A stretch of 64,000 nucleotides of DNA from contig CANMQI010000003.1 of NCBI GenBank assembly GCA_947499955.1, positions 248,001-312,000 of the forward strand. Reading direction: 5' to 3'. Both the position numbers and the translations under genes were made by a program. The notes below the pieces were generated by a model. The model was given only the letters and a program-made list of their open reading frames with translations, did not search any database and was not told the DNA's origin. Source of the stretch: an uncultured Granulosicoccus sp. (GTDB lineage Bacteria > Pseudomonadota > Gammaproteobacteria > Granulosicoccales > Granulosicoccaceae). Below, in pieces: positions 18,524 through 27,180 of this stretch. Numbering within the stretch: position 1 is the stretch's first letter; every line of letters starts with the position of its first letter.

Positions 18524-19846
18524 CTATTCAGCCTCGAACGCGGCCGTACGCATCTCGGACACCGCGTTCTCATGTGCATCGAAGCCTTCATAGCGTGCCA
18601 TCTTTCGCGCATAGGGTGCCAGGGTATCGTAGCCCTTCTTCGTCACATGACCAATGGACACCAGCTTGAGATAGTCATGCACCCCCAATGGCGAACGCGT
18701 ATGAGCCGATGCATTGGTTGGCAAAACCGCGTTGGGGCCGAGCGTGAAATTGCCGATGCAGATTGGCGTATGCTCACCCAGCAGAATCTCGCCCGCGTTG
18801 CGAATCGCACCCAGATAGTCATGAGGCTCCTTGGAATGCACTTGCAGATGTTCGGGCGCGTATTCGTTGACGAATTCGATGGCCTCTTCCATGGTCTGGG
18901 TCAGAATGATGCCGCCACGTGGGCCGCACAACACCGTGGATGAAAACTCGACTCGCTGCGCACTCATCTGCTGCCAGTAGCCGGGAATGGCGGCAATGGC
19001 CGCCTCGGCGACGGTTCTGGATGAGGTCACCAGATAGGCGGAGCTGTCGGGTCCGTGCTCGGATTCGATCAACAGATCCAGCGCGGCAACCCGACCATTG
19101 GCGCTCTCGTCTGCCAGAATGATCGATTCACTGGGACCTGCCGGTGGGCCCGGATCGAGGCGATCGGCCAGCACGCGCTTGGCTGCCACCACCCAGGGGC
19201 TGCCGGGGCCGACGATCTTGCGGCATCGCGGCACGCTCCGCGTGCCATAGGCAACGGCTGCCACCCCTTGAGCACCACCGCACTTGTAGACCTGTTCCAC
19301 GCCTGCAATCCGGGCCGCGACCAGTGTGGCTGCATCAATCTTGCCGTCCGGACCCGGTGGTGTGATGATCACCGGCTCAGGCACCCCTGCGACAACGGCC
19401 GGGATAGCCGTCATCATGACAACACTGGGAAACGAGCCCTTGCCACGCGGCACATAGCAGGCCACCGAACTGATCGGCTCCACCTTCTCACCGGCAAACA
19501 CACCGGGATGCATCTCCTTCATCCACATGGACTCCGGCATCTGCGCCTGATGAAAGCGGCGCACATTGTCGCTGTTGTATTCCAGTATGTCGATGAACTC
19601 CTTGTCCAGGCTATCGAATGCCTGATCAAAATCCGCAGGGCTTGCTGCAATGCCATCGGCTGTCACCGGAGAACGATCGAACTCCCGGGCAAAGCGCGCC
19701 AGCGCCTCATCCCCTTCATCACGCACCGCGTGGATGATCGGCACCACCTTCTCCAGGAAAGCGCCCAGATCGCCTTCGGTACGTTGCAACAAGGCAGCCT
19801 TCTGCGCATCGTCCAGCGATGCATACTGATAGAAACGGATGTTCAT
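18524..19846 (-). CDS. HisD-family NAD-dependent dehydrogenase, HpsN-like (not histidine biosynthesis)
   Basis: 440 residues of histidinol-dehydrogenase fold. Zinc/catalytic positions are recognisable: H264 in ESEHGPDS, E332-H333 in YAPEHLQ, D391 in GVHDYLK, H425 in GFDAHENAV. The canonical zinc-ligand Gln (SQAEHG in HisD) is Glu261 here, and the loop reads GPGSPWVVAAKR instead of GPGN-type. I associate these features with the sulfopropanediol dehydrogenase (HpsN) side branch, which oxidises a primary alcohol to the acid with NAD+. It starts 16 bp after an ABC permease gene without a Shine-Dalgarno sequence, suggesting translational coupling. Substrate could be dihydroxypropanesulfonate or another small polyol. 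Confidence 0.8.
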   Translation of the reverse strand: MNIRFYQYASLDDAQKAALLQRTEGDLGAFLEKVVPIIHAVRDEGDEALARFAREFDRSPVTADGIAASPADFDQAFDSLDKEFIDILEYNSDNVRRFHQAQMPESMWMKEMHPGVFAGEKVEPISSVACYVPRGKGSFPSVVMMTAIPAVVAGVPEPVIITPPGPDGKIDAATLVAARIAGVEQVYKCGGAQGVAAVAYGTRSVPRCRKIVGPGSPWVVAAKRVLADRLDPGPPAGPSESIILADESANGRVAALDLLIESEHGPDSSAYLVTSSRTVAEAAIAAIPGYWQQMSAQRVEFSSTVLCGPRGGIILTQTMEEAIEFVNEYAPEHLQVHSKEPHDYLGAIRNAGEILLGEHTPICIGNFTLGPNAVLPTNASAHTRSPLGVHDYLKLVSIGHVTKKGYDTLAPYARKMARYEGFDAHENAVSEMRTAAFEAE

Positions 19847-19862
19847 GAGTTGGGGAGGCGGT

Positions 19863-20663
19863 TTATCGTGATTTCAGGAAGATGTCGAGCCCGACCAGAC
19901 GATCAAGCAACCAGACCGCCAGCAGTGCCACCAGAATGTAGACCACTGACACGGCGGCCAGATCCGGCGTGATGACACTGCGTATCGAGTTGTAGATCTG
20001 CACCGGCAGGGTCACGGTACGGGCGTCGGTCAGAAACAGACTGACCAGGAATTCGTTGAAGGCCAGTATGAACATCAGCAGTGCCCCGGTGATGATGCCG
20101 GGCATGACCGCTGGCAGCGTTACCGCAAAGAAGGTCTGCACCGGCGGGGCACCGCAACTGTGGGCTGCGTTTTCCAGCTCCGGATCCAGACCATTGACCG
20201 TGGAGCTGACCGACCAGATCATGAACGGCAGATTGATCAGGCACAGGGCAATACCCACCGGCCACAATTGGCCCAGAATACGAATTTCACCGAAGAGGAT
20301 CATCATCGCGATACCGGACACCACCAGCGGTATGGTGAACGGCAACAGCAGGTAGACCTGAATGGTCTGCTGAAAACGCATGCGGTAGCGCACCGTTGCC
20401 AATGCTGCCAGCGTGCCCACGGGGATGGCCACCACCGTACAGATGAGCGAGACCTGGAAGGTACGCAGAAAGGCATCCTTGAAATCATCCAGTTCCCACA
20501 ACCGCTCATACCAGCGCAGTGAAAAGCCATCTGGCGGAAACTGGATGATGTCACCCGACGTGAACGAGGCACCGATGATGATGATGGTCGGCAGGCTCAG
20601 GGTCACCAGACTGAAACTCACCAGAGACCACAACACCCACTTCTTCGAGGGTATCAAGCTCAT
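19863..20663 (-). CDS. ABC importer permease (PotC-type)
   Basis: 266 residues, six hydrophobic segments, with the ATPase-contact EAA loop seen as LENAAHSCGAPPVQTFFAVTLP. Belongs to the polyamine/opine/iron-type (PotC-like) permease group. I chose ATG 20663 because GGGAGG stands just before it; the upstream ATG at 20678 has none. Fourth gene of the importer operon (ATPase, binding protein, two permeases), directly ahead of the HisD-like dehydrogenase, so the imported compound is likely that enzyme's substrate. Confidence 0.9.
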   Translation of the reverse strand: MSLIPSKKWVLWSLVSFSLVTLSLPTIIIIGASFTSGDIIQFPPDGFSLRWYERLWELDDFKDAFLRTFQVSLICTVVAIPVGTLAALATVRYRMRFQQTIQVYLLLPFTIPLVVSGIAMMILFGEIRILGQLWPVGIALCLINLPFMIWSVSSTVNGLDPELENAAHSCGAPPVQTFFAVTLPAVMPGIITGALLMFILAFNEFLVSLFLTDARTVTLPVQIYNSIRSVITPDLAAVSVVYILVALLAVWLLDRLVGLDIFLKSR

Positions 20664-20712
20664 GCAGCCTCCCGACATGGCAGCGAAAAGTATGTCACGC
20701 TTGTACCGATAC

Positions 20713-21651
20713 TCATTGGCGAATACTCAAGGTACCGGCACCGGTAAGCCGAAACACGATGGCAACCAGAATGCTGCCAAGCGTCACCAGCACGATGGAC
20801 AACGCAGCCCCGAGCCCGGAATTGGACAACTGGAAGAAACTGTCATAGATGGCACTGGCAATGAAATCGGTGGTTCCACCCCCCAGAATCTCGGGCATGG
20901 CAAAGTCGGTCATGCTCAGAGTGAATACGACAACGCCGGCACCCACCAGTCCGGGCCGTGCCATGGGCAGAACCACATGCCAGAAGGCTCGGAGCCAGTT
21001 GGCCCCCAGGCTCTCGGCGGCCAGTTCGATGTCCTCGCCAATGGCCGTTATGGCAGGCACGATCAGCAGCACGGCAAAGGGCAGCATGTACTGCACCAAC
21101 CCGAATACCACCGCGCCATAGTTATAGATGAGGTCCAGCGCCGGTAATCCCATCTTCAGCAACACAGTGTTGATGATGCCCTCCTTGCCCAGGATGATCA
21201 GCCAGCCATAGGCGCGCACCACCTGACCGATGAAAAACGGCAGGAACAAGGAAACCAGCAGAAATTTACGCAGTGCCGATGAAGGCGTTCTGACCATGAG
21301 ATAGGCATAGGGAAACGCCAGAAACAGCGTCATCGCCGTCACCAGAGTCGCGGCCAGCAGAGTACGCAACAAGACCCGCAAGTAGACGGGCTGCTCCACC
21401 AGGAACACATAGTTGTCCAGGGTATAGGCATCCTTCAGACGGTAGGTGGACAGATCCAGTTCGTGCAGGCTGTATTCGATCATGTAGCCAAGACCGATCA
21501 ACAACACTCCGACCAGCAACAGGGCCGGTGTGATGAACAGCCAGCCAGTTGCCCCCCGCAACCGTGCTGGCCAGAGAAAGCGTGCTATCGCCTCCAGCTT
21601 GTCCAGCAGGGTCCACCGCAGTGGCAGCCTATCCAATGTGCGCTTGGGCAA
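20713..21651 (-). CDS. ABC importer permease (PotB-type)
   Basis: 312 residues, about six membrane segments after a cytoplasmic N-terminus; EAA-type loop at IELAAESLGANWLRAFWHVVLP. Partner of the PotC-type permease 49 bp downstream. LEDs to the same importer as the ATPase and binding protein upstream; the hairpin at 21677-21706 separates it from the binding-protein gene. PotB-like permeases move polyamines, opines and other small polar solutes, so family alone does not name the substrate. Confidence 0.9.
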   Translation of the reverse strand: MPKRTLDRLPLRWTLLDKLEAIARFLWPARLRGATGWLFITPALLLVGVLLIGLGYMIEYSLHELDLSTYRLKDAYTLDNYVFLVEQPVYLRVLLRTLLAATLVTAMTLFLAFPYAYLMVRTPSSALRKFLLVSLFLPFFIGQVVRAYGWLIILGKEGIINTVLLKMGLPALDLIYNYGAVVFGLVQYMLPFAVLLIVPAITAIGEDIELAAESLGANWLRAFWHVVLPMARPGLVGAGVVVFTLSMTDFAMPEILGGGTTDFIASAIYDSFFQLSNSGLGAALSIVLVTLGSILVAIVFRLTGAGTLSIRQ

Positions 21652-21676
21652 CTCGGTATTTCACTCTTGGAAAAGA

Positions 21677-21706
21677 GGTCGACCCCGGACACAGCCGGGG
21701 CCGACC
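21677..21706 (-). terminator. Intercistronic hairpin after the ABC binding-protein gene
   Basis: GGTCG-(A)-CCCCGG pairs with CCGGGG-(C)-CGACC around loop ACACAG: 11 base pairs with one mismatch. It lies between the binding-protein stop (21718) and the PotB-type permease start (21651), where such hairpins raise the binding-protein to permease ratio. Role inferred from position. Confidence 0.6.
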
Positions 21707-21717
21707 CATGGACACAA

Positions 21718-22812
21718 TCAGCCCTGGAAGATTTCGTTGAATTTGGCAAACCACTTCGGCTGGTTCTCGACCAGCACCGGTGATGGCACGCTGACCAGCC
21801 TGGCAAAATCCTCCGCCTCGGTCGGGTAGGAAGGATCTCCAATCAGATCTTCCGGAGGGGCAATGCCGGGGAAGACAGGTGGCAGACCCAGCAGTGAACA
21901 CCACTTTTCCTGTGCTTCTCTGGAGAGCGCGAAGTTCACGAATTCCTTGGCCCAGTATTCCTCGTTCTCTGGCAGCCCCTTGGGAATCCACAAGCCGTCA
22001 GTGTCGACCTTGCAGCCCTCTTCCGGCACGGTCCACTGCACGTCGATACCATTCTGACGAGCCGCACGTGCATTCACCGAGATGGTACAGGCCATGTCGA
22101 TCTCGCCGTTCTGGAACCAGGTCGTGAAGTCCGAGTCCTCGCCCAGCAGTGGCTCATTGGCCTTCAGCTGGCGATAGAACTCGTAGCCGGGTTCCATGTT
22201 GTCGGGAATATCCTCGAAGGTACCGCCGCCGGCGATCACAGCGATGGGGTTGAAGCCGATGCCATCATCGTACAAGGCGATACGACCCTTGTATTTCGGA
22301 TCGAGCAGGGTCTTCCAGGACGTGGGCGGACCATCGGGGAAGGCCTCGGCACGGTAAGCGCAGACATACACATAAGCGTAGGTATTGACCAGCGGATAAC
22401 CTTCCAGCCCGGCAGGTTTTGCCAATGGCAGCAAACCTTCCAGGTTGGACAGATCGCTCAGATCGACAGTGACCCCGCGCAAGGCAGAAATCGTGGCATT
22501 GGTCGATGTATCCCAGTTCACGTGGATGGGTGGGATTCGTCCCTGATCGACAGCCGACCAGATCTTGGGCTTGATCTCGTTGTCTTCGGTAAAATCCAGG
22601 CGCACCTTGATACCGGTAGCCGCAGTAAACGGGTCTGCCACACCGGCCTTGAGTGCCTCGCCCCAGGCTCCACCCCAGGCCCGCACAATCAGCTCCTTGG
22701 GTTTGTCATTGGCGCGCAGCAGCGAAGGAAACGCCAGAGCACCGGCGGCAGCGGCTGTCGCCTTGAGCGCGGTGCGCCTCTGCATGTTCTTGATCTGTTG
22801 TCTGTTCTTCAT
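21718..22812 (-). CDS. ABC importer substrate-binding protein (PotD-like)
   Basis: 364-residue periplasmic receptor of the spermidine/opine-type cluster. The N-terminus carries a twin-arginine-like signal (QRRTALK followed by an Ala-rich hydrophobic stretch ending SLLRA), so export by Tat is likely. Mature part begins LIVRAWGGAWGEALKAGV, typical of PotD-like proteins that bind small polar ligands. ATG 22812 has AGAGGA upstream. It lacks an obvious polyamine acidic pocket that I can verify by eye. Substrate inferred only from the HisD-like and SDR enzymes in the same unit. Confidence 0.88.
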   Translation of the reverse strand: MKNRQQIKNMQRRTALKATAAAAGALAFPSLLRANDKPKELIVRAWGGAWGEALKAGVADPFTAATGIKVRLDFTEDNEIKPKIWSAVDQGRIPPIHVNWDTSTNATISALRGVTVDLSDLSNLEGLLPLAKPAGLEGYPLVNTYAYVYVCAYRAEAFPDGPPTSWKTLLDPKYKGRIALYDDGIGFNPIAVIAGGGTFEDIPDNMEPGYEFYRQLKANEPLLGEDSDFTTWFQNGEIDMACTISVNARAARQNGIDVQWTVPEEGCKVDTDGLWIPKGLPENEEYWAKEFVNFALSREAQEKWCSLLGLPPVFPGIAPPEDLIGDPSYPTEAEDFARLVSVPSPVLVENQPKWFAKFNEIFQG

Positions 22813-22845
22813 CACGATCCTCTGATTCAAAGTTTGCAAGTTCTG

Positions 22846-23946
22846 CTATTTAACGACAGGGAACGCATAGAACGACTCTGCATTCCAGCCCAGACGCACG
22901 GTCGTATCGACATCATGTTCGCCGTGCTTGCCGGGGTTGTGATCGAACACGTAGAGCGATGAATCATTCATGTCCTCGACACGAACTTCATACACCATTC
23001 GGTCACCTTCAAAGATACGCTGGCGAACGAGGCCTGTGACCGTGTTTTCACGTGCCTGAGCACCCTCCTCGAGCAGCGTGATCTGCTCTGCCCGCACTGC
23101 GCAGTCAATGGCATCACCGATCGAGAACAAGGCATCATTGCCCCGGGCTGTCATCGTGACACCGCCCATGTCCACCGATAGCAGGCCATCCTGAATCGCG
23201 CTCACACGGCCCTTGAACATGGATGTGACACCGAGAAATCCGGCGACAAAACGATTACCGGGTCGGTTGTAGATCTCGCGCGGCGTATTCGACTGCTGCA
23301 CCACGCCCTCATCCATGACAATCATGTGATCGGACATGACCAGCGCTTCGCGTTGATCGTGGGTCACATTGATAGTGGTGACACCCAGCTCCTGCTGGAT
23401 ACGCCGGAATTCCAGCTGCATCTCTTCGCGCAGTTTCTTGTCCAGCGCCGAGAGAGGTTCATCGAGCAGCAACAGATCGGGACTGAATGACAAGGCTCGG
23501 GCGATGGCAACACGTTGTTGCTGTCCACCTGATAGTTGATGCGGGCGACGAGCGGCCAGATGATCCAGCTTGACCAGGCTCAGGTATCTGTCCACCAGTT
23601 CCGGAATCAGCGCCGGGTTGAAACGTCGCATACGCAATGGAAAGGCCACGTTCTCGAACGCTGTCATGTGAGGAAACAACGCCAGCTTCTGGAACACCAT
23701 GCCGATGGAGCGCTGATAGGCCGGGACCGACGCGACATTCTGTCCGTTGATGAGAATCTCGCCGCGCGAGGGTTCATCAAATCCGGCGATCATTCGCAAC
23801 AGTGTTGTCTTGCCACAGCCACTGGGGCCCACGATGGTCAGAAAATCGCCTCGCTGCAGAGTCAGGTTCGCGTTATCGACAGCGACGCTCTGGCCGAATG
23901 CTCTCGACACATTCCTGATCTCAACCATGTTTGCAGCTGTACTCAT
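22846..23946 (-). CDS. ABC importer ATPase (PotA-type)
   Basis: 366 residues. Walker A GPSGCGKTT, Q-loop MVFQKLALFPHM, signature LSGGQQQRV, Walker B LLLLDEPLSALD and switch His in NVTHDQREA, followed by the C-terminal TOBE regulatory domain (about 280-366). First gene of the importer operon; the operator at 24004-24019 lies about 60 bp upstream. The start could be ATG 23946 or, less likely, ATG 23928 (MVEIRNVS) or TTG 23967. Confidence 0.93.
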   Translation of the reverse strand: MSTAANMVEIRNVSRAFGQSVAVDNANLTLQRGDFLTIVGPSGCGKTTLLRMIAGFDEPSRGEILINGQNVASVPAYQRSIGMVFQKLALFPHMTAFENVAFPLRMRRFNPALIPELVDRYLSLVKLDHLAARRPHQLSGGQQQRVAIARALSFSPDLLLLDEPLSALDKKLREEMQLEFRRIQQELGVTTINVTHDQREALVMSDHMIVMDEGVVQQSNTPREIYNRPGNRFVAGFLGVTSMFKGRVSAIQDGLLSVDMGGVTMTARGNDALFSIGDAIDCAVRAEQITLLEEGAQARENTVTGLVRQRIFEGDRMVYEVRVEDMNDSSLYVFDHNPGKHGEHDVDTTVRLGWNAESFYAFPVVK

Positions 23947-24003
23947 AGCTCCATGCTCTAACGACAAGTTTCTGACAGACGGTAGGGAAGTTTACCTGTC
24001 ATG

Positions 24004-24019
24004 TCTTGTATAGACAAGA
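24004..24019. promoter_or_regulatory. GntR/HutC-type operator upstream of the ABC operon
   Basis: TCTTGT-ATAG-ACAAGA, a 6-4-6 inverted repeat of the form known for HutC-subfamily regulators. On the minus strand, TTGTCT inside the site and TAAACT 17 bp downstream form a plausible weak promoter, so a bound repressor would cover the -35. The same core occurs at 25641-25654. Confidence 0.7.
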
Positions 24020-24037
24020 TACACGCGTATCGAATTC

Positions 24038-24760
24038 TCAGCGGGCAAGGTCGCCGGGACACAGCCTGACCGTCACACGAAACTGATCTCCCGGATGCGA
24101 AAAATAGCCCAGCGTCACGATTCTGGGTCCGACCCAGGTACGCCGACGAATGCGTAGTAGCGGACAATGGGGTTCCAGTTTCAGCAAGCGACGTTCCTGT
24201 GCATCCGGTGTACAGGCCTCGACCACTTGCTCCAGTTCTGACACCGGTGCGATGGACTGGAAATAACTGAAGGTGGACGTACTCTCCAGATCCTGATTGA
24301 GCAGATCGGGCGAGAAGTCCTCTCGCACAAAACGGCGCTCCAGTTGCATGGGGACACCGTCGGAATAATGCAGGATGGACACATGCAGAATCTGTGCGCC
24401 CTTGCCGACTTCCAGCAATTCACCAATACGGCGTGTCGCCTGCCGACGCTCTGCAACCAGCAGCTTGCATGAATAATCCGCGCCCTGCTCCATGACAAAA
24501 TCACGAATGTCCTTGAGTTCAACCAGGGAGGTCATGGGTCGGGCGCTACTGACGAACGAGCCGACCCCTTGCAGGCGTGTGATCAGCCCGTCACGCGTCA
24601 GTTCTCGCAGCGCTCGATTGACCGTCATTCTGGAGACATCCAACGCTTCGACCAACGCGCTTTCCGACGGCAGCTTGGCACCGGGCAAGTACTGACCGGC
24701 ACTGATCGCATCGGTGATATGGCGTTTCACCTTGACGTACAACGGAGCTGGGTCACTCAT
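24038..24760 (-). CDS. GntR-family regulator, HutC/UTRA subgroup
   Basis: 240 residues: winged helix-turn-helix at about 8-75 (YLPGAKLPSESALVEALDVSRMTVNRALREL) and a UTRA ligand-binding domain at about 95-235. It lies between the SDR gene and the ABC operon, and two operators of the expected type flank these genes (24004-24019 and 25641-25654), so it probably represses both until the imported compound or a metabolite binds. The ligand is unknown. Confidence 0.9.
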   Translation of the reverse strand: MSDPAPLYVKVKRHITDAISAGQYLPGAKLPSESALVEALDVSRMTVNRALRELTRDGLITRLQGVGSFVSSARPMTSLVELKDIRDFVMEQGADYSCKLLVAERRQATRRIGELLEVGKGAQILHVSILHYSDGVPMQLERRFVREDFSPDLLNQDLESTSTFSYFQSIAPVSELEQVVEACTPDAQERRLLKLEPHCPLLRIRRRTWVGPRIVTLGYFSHPGDQFRVTVRLCPGDLAR

Positions 24761-24813
24761 CGGTCAGTATTCTCGTGGCACGGTATTGCAAGACACATGA
24801 GTCATCTTCTGCA

Positions 24814-25596
24814 TCAGATCGCGGCCAGATAGCCGCCATCGACATAGAAAATCTGTCCACTGATATAGGCAGATGCACTGCCGGCCAGAAAGACTCCCAG
24901 ACCGACCAGGTCATCCAGATTGCCAAAGCGCTGCATCGGAATCTTCGCCAGCATGGCATCCTGCCACTGAGTATCCTGGTAGAACTCCTCGGTCAATGCC
25001 GTACGAAAGTAGCCAGGCCCCATGGCATTGACTCTGATACCCCGAGCAGACCATTCGGTGCTCAGCGCTCGGGTCATGCCCAGAATGCCGCTCTTGCTGC
25101 AGGTATAGGCCGTGGCACCGGGAACCCCTACCGCAGAGGTCAGGGAGCCCATGTTGATGATGCTCCCCGGTCTGCCACTCGCCAGTAGCGCGCGGGCAAA
25201 ATGCTGCGCCACGAAGAAGGCACCCTTCAGGTTGGTGTTGTTGATACTGTCCCACAGCTCTTCGTCAACATCCACCGACGCACGCACCTGCTCGATACCG
25301 GCGTTATTGACGAGAATGTCAGCCGTTATGCCATCGGCTTTCAGCGCCGTGAACAACTGCTCGATGGACGCGGTATGCATGACATCCAGTGGATAGACGT
25401 GGCACTGGCGTCCCATCGACTTGACGGTGGCTGACAGGTCCTGCAGGGAACTGTCCGATCGTGCCGTCAGAATCAGATCGGCACCCGCAGCAGCCAACCC
25501 TGTCGCCAGAGTCTGACCGATACCTCGACTGGCCCCCGTAACGATGGCAGTACTACCTTGCAGGTCGAACAGCGCACTGACGGACTCCGGGGTCAT
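24814..25596 (-). CDS. Short-chain dehydrogenase/reductase (SDR)
   Basis: 260-residue classical SDR using NAD(P): TGASRGIG (20-27), NNAG (97-100), catalytic Ser151, Tyr164 and Lys168 in YTCSK. Closest in style to gluconate 5-dehydrogenase-type enzymes acting on polyols or sugar acids. AAGGTGG precedes the ATG. It heads the transcript SDR-GntR(-ABC-HisD-like) under the operator-containing promoter at 25636-25663. With the HisD-like enzyme it could oxidise and re-reduce a hydroxyl, as HpsO/HpsP do for sulfopropanediol; that is inference. Confidence 0.88.
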   Translation of the reverse strand: MTPESVSALFDLQGSTAIVTGASRGIGQTLATGLAAAGADLILTARSDSSLQDLSATVKSMGRQCHVYPLDVMHTASIEQLFTALKADGITADILVNNAGIEQVRASVDVDEELWDSINNTNLKGAFFVAQHFARALLASGRPGSIINMGSLTSAVGVPGATAYTCSKSGILGMTRALSTEWSARGIRVNAMGPGYFRTALTEEFYQDTQWQDAMLAKIPMQRFGNLDDLVGLGVFLAGSASAYISGQIFYVDGGYLAAI

Positions 25597-25635
25597 CCGG
25601 CCACCTTCTTTGCAGATTACGGAATTCCGGCCGAC

Positions 25636-25663
25636 AATATCCTGTATATACAGGCACTGTCAA
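25636..25663 (-). promoter_or_regulatory. Promoter with nested GntR-type operator for the SDR gene
   Basis: On the minus strand: -35 TTGACA (25663-25658), 16-bp spacer, -10 GATATT (25641-25636). The spacer is almost filled by the perfect palindrome CCTGTATATACAGG (25641-25654), which shares its core with the site at 24004. A protein bound there would block RNA polymerase, the classical arrangement of a repressed promoter. Confidence 0.75.
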
Positions 25664-25762
25664 CCATGCCACACCTGCTTTCAGACAGTACGAAAACCTA
25701 CCTTCTGAGATGTTTTCTTACCGGTTTTCAAAGACTTGACATCCCTTGGCCGCCTTATCTGT

Positions 25763-26524
25763 CTAACGAAAATCCGTGAGCCAGGCAAGCGTGGAATCGG
25801 TATCGGTACCGGGCTTGTATTCCGCCCCCAGTGGTGCAGCATACCCGAGTTCGTCAATCAGTTTGAAGACATGATCGTAGTTGACTTCGCCATGATCCGG
25901 CGCTCCTCTGTCAGGCACCGAAGCGAACTGGATATGGCCGATTCTGGGCAGCAGTTCGGCCAGCCGATGACTCAAGTCACCTTCCATCAACTGCACATGG
26001 TAGCAATCGAACATGAGACGCAGATTATCCGCAGCCACCGTATCCATGATGCCCAGCGCCTGCGTCGTGGTGCTCAGGAAATAACCCGGCGCATCATAAT
26101 GATTGAGGGGTTCGATCAGAATGGTGATGTGCTGAGCGGCTGCCATCACGCAGGCATACTGCAGATTGGAGACAAAGGTCGCATGGGCCTCGTCACCCGA
26201 CGCAAATCCTGCCATGACATGCACATTGGGTATGCCCGTGGCGGCGGCATAGGCAATGGCTTCATCGATTGCCTGGCGAGCCTCATCCACCCGTCCGCTC
26301 AAGGCGGCCAGACCATTATCGCCGGCATCGGGATTGCCACGCGAGGTGTTGAGTCCCAGCATCGACAGGCCGGTATCCGACAGGGCCTGCCGGAGCTCCG
26401 CTGGCGGGGTCTCATAGGGCCAGTGGCATTCCACGGCATCAAAGCCGGCCTTGGCCGCCGCGTGCACGGCATCGGGCAGACTCAGTTCAGTCCATAGAAA
26501 ACCCAGATTGGCTGAAAATTTCAA
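25763..26524 (-). CDS. otnI: Hydroxypyruvate-isomerase-like sugar isomerase, likely 2-oxo-tetronate isomerase
   Basis: 253-residue TIM-barrel of the xylose-isomerase-like/Hyi family; KFSANLGFLWTEL opening, CHWPYETP, and metal-site glutamate in ILIEPLNHYDAPGYFL. OtnI interconverts 2-oxo- and 3-oxo-tetronates, feeding the kinase OtnK. I place the start at TTG 26524 because it yields the family N-terminus MKFSANLGF, has GGAG 8 nt upstream, and overlaps the otnC stop as TTGA; a GTG at 26533 is the alternative. Last gene of ltnD-otnK-otnC-otnI. Confidence 0.82.
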   Translation of the reverse strand: MKFSANLGFLWTELSLPDAVHAAAKAGFDAVECHWPYETPPAELRQALSDTGLSMLGLNTSRGNPDAGDNGLAALSGRVDEARQAIDEAIAYAAATGIPNVHVMAGFASGDEAHATFVSNLQYACVMAAAQHITILIEPLNHYDAPGYFLSTTTQALGIMDTVAADNLRLMFDCYHVQLMEGDLSHRLAELLPRIGHIQFASVPDRGAPDHGEVNYDHVFKLIDELGYAAPLGAEYKPGTDTDSTLAWLTDFR

Positions 26525-27171
26525 GCTTCCCACTCCACATCAAAATGCGATACCAGATCGTCGATCTGATTTGAATTCAGTGCTCGCGCTGCGTGACCAC
26601 GCATCAGCATGGCCAGTCGCGCTGTATCCTCGAGCTCTTCGATGGCATTACAGGCCGCCTCGACATCCTTGCCGGCCACCACCGGACCGTGATTGGCCAG
26701 CATCACGGCGCTGCGCTTGCCCGCCAGGCCGCGCACCGCATCGCCCATGGCCGGGTCACCGGGACGAAAGTACGGTAGCAGCTTGACGCGTCCCAGCTTC
26801 ATGATGCCGTAAGGCGTCAGCGGCGGCAGGAAGTTGTCCTCATCCACCTCCGGCATCAGTGACCAGGCCACGGCATGGCAGGAATGCAGATGCACCACCG
26901 CACCCGCGGTGCTGCGTGTTGTATAAAAGGCCGAATGCAGTGGCATCTCCTTGGTCGGTGGATCACCGTCAATCAGCCGGCCGTCCGCATCAAAGCGCGA
27001 CAGACGCCCCGGGTCGAGACGCCCGAAACTGGTGCCCGTGGGTGACACCAGCAATCCGCCGTCGGCCGTCCGGGCAGAGATATTGCCGGTACTGCCACCG
27101 GTCAGGCCCCTGTCGAACAGGGATCTTGCGAGCAGGCATATGTGCTCACGCAAGTCTGCTTCCGCGCTCAT
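26521..27171 (-). CDS. otnC: Class II aldolase-fold decarboxylase, likely 3-oxo-tetronate 4-phosphate decarboxylase
   Basis: 216 residues of the fuculose-aldolase/AraD fold. Zinc and catalytic residues are visible: GGSTGNIS (25-32), SPTG, Glu75 in TKEMPLH, His94 and His96 in VHLHS, and His161 in ANHGPVVAG. In the four-carbon acid sugar pathway this enzyme decarboxylates 3-oxo-tetronate 4-phosphate to dihydroxyacetone phosphate. It lies 9 bp after otnK and overlaps otnI by four bases. Confidence 0.87.
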   Translation of the reverse strand: MSAEADLREHICLLARSLFDRGLTGGSTGNISARTADGGLLVSPTGTSFGRLDPGRLSRFDADGRLIDGDPPTKEMPLHSAFYTTRSTAGAVVHLHSCHAVAWSLMPEVDEDNFLPPLTPYGIMKLGRVKLLPYFRPGDPAMGDAVRGLAGKRSAVMLANHGPVVAGKDVEAACNAIEELEDTARLAMLMRGHAARALNSNQIDDLVSHFDVEWEA

Positions 27172-27180
27172 CAGTGATAT

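Noticed and set aside
18524-19846. Histidine biosynthesis gene hisD
   Set aside because: No other his gene is near, the gene ends an ABC import operon, and the zinc-ligand Gln is replaced by Glu with an HpsN-type loop.
24814-25596. Unsaturated-uronate reductase for the alginate pathway
   Set aside because: The SDR lies in another regulon with its own GntR operator and shows gluconate 5-dehydrogenase-like features; no sequence link to the alginate operon.
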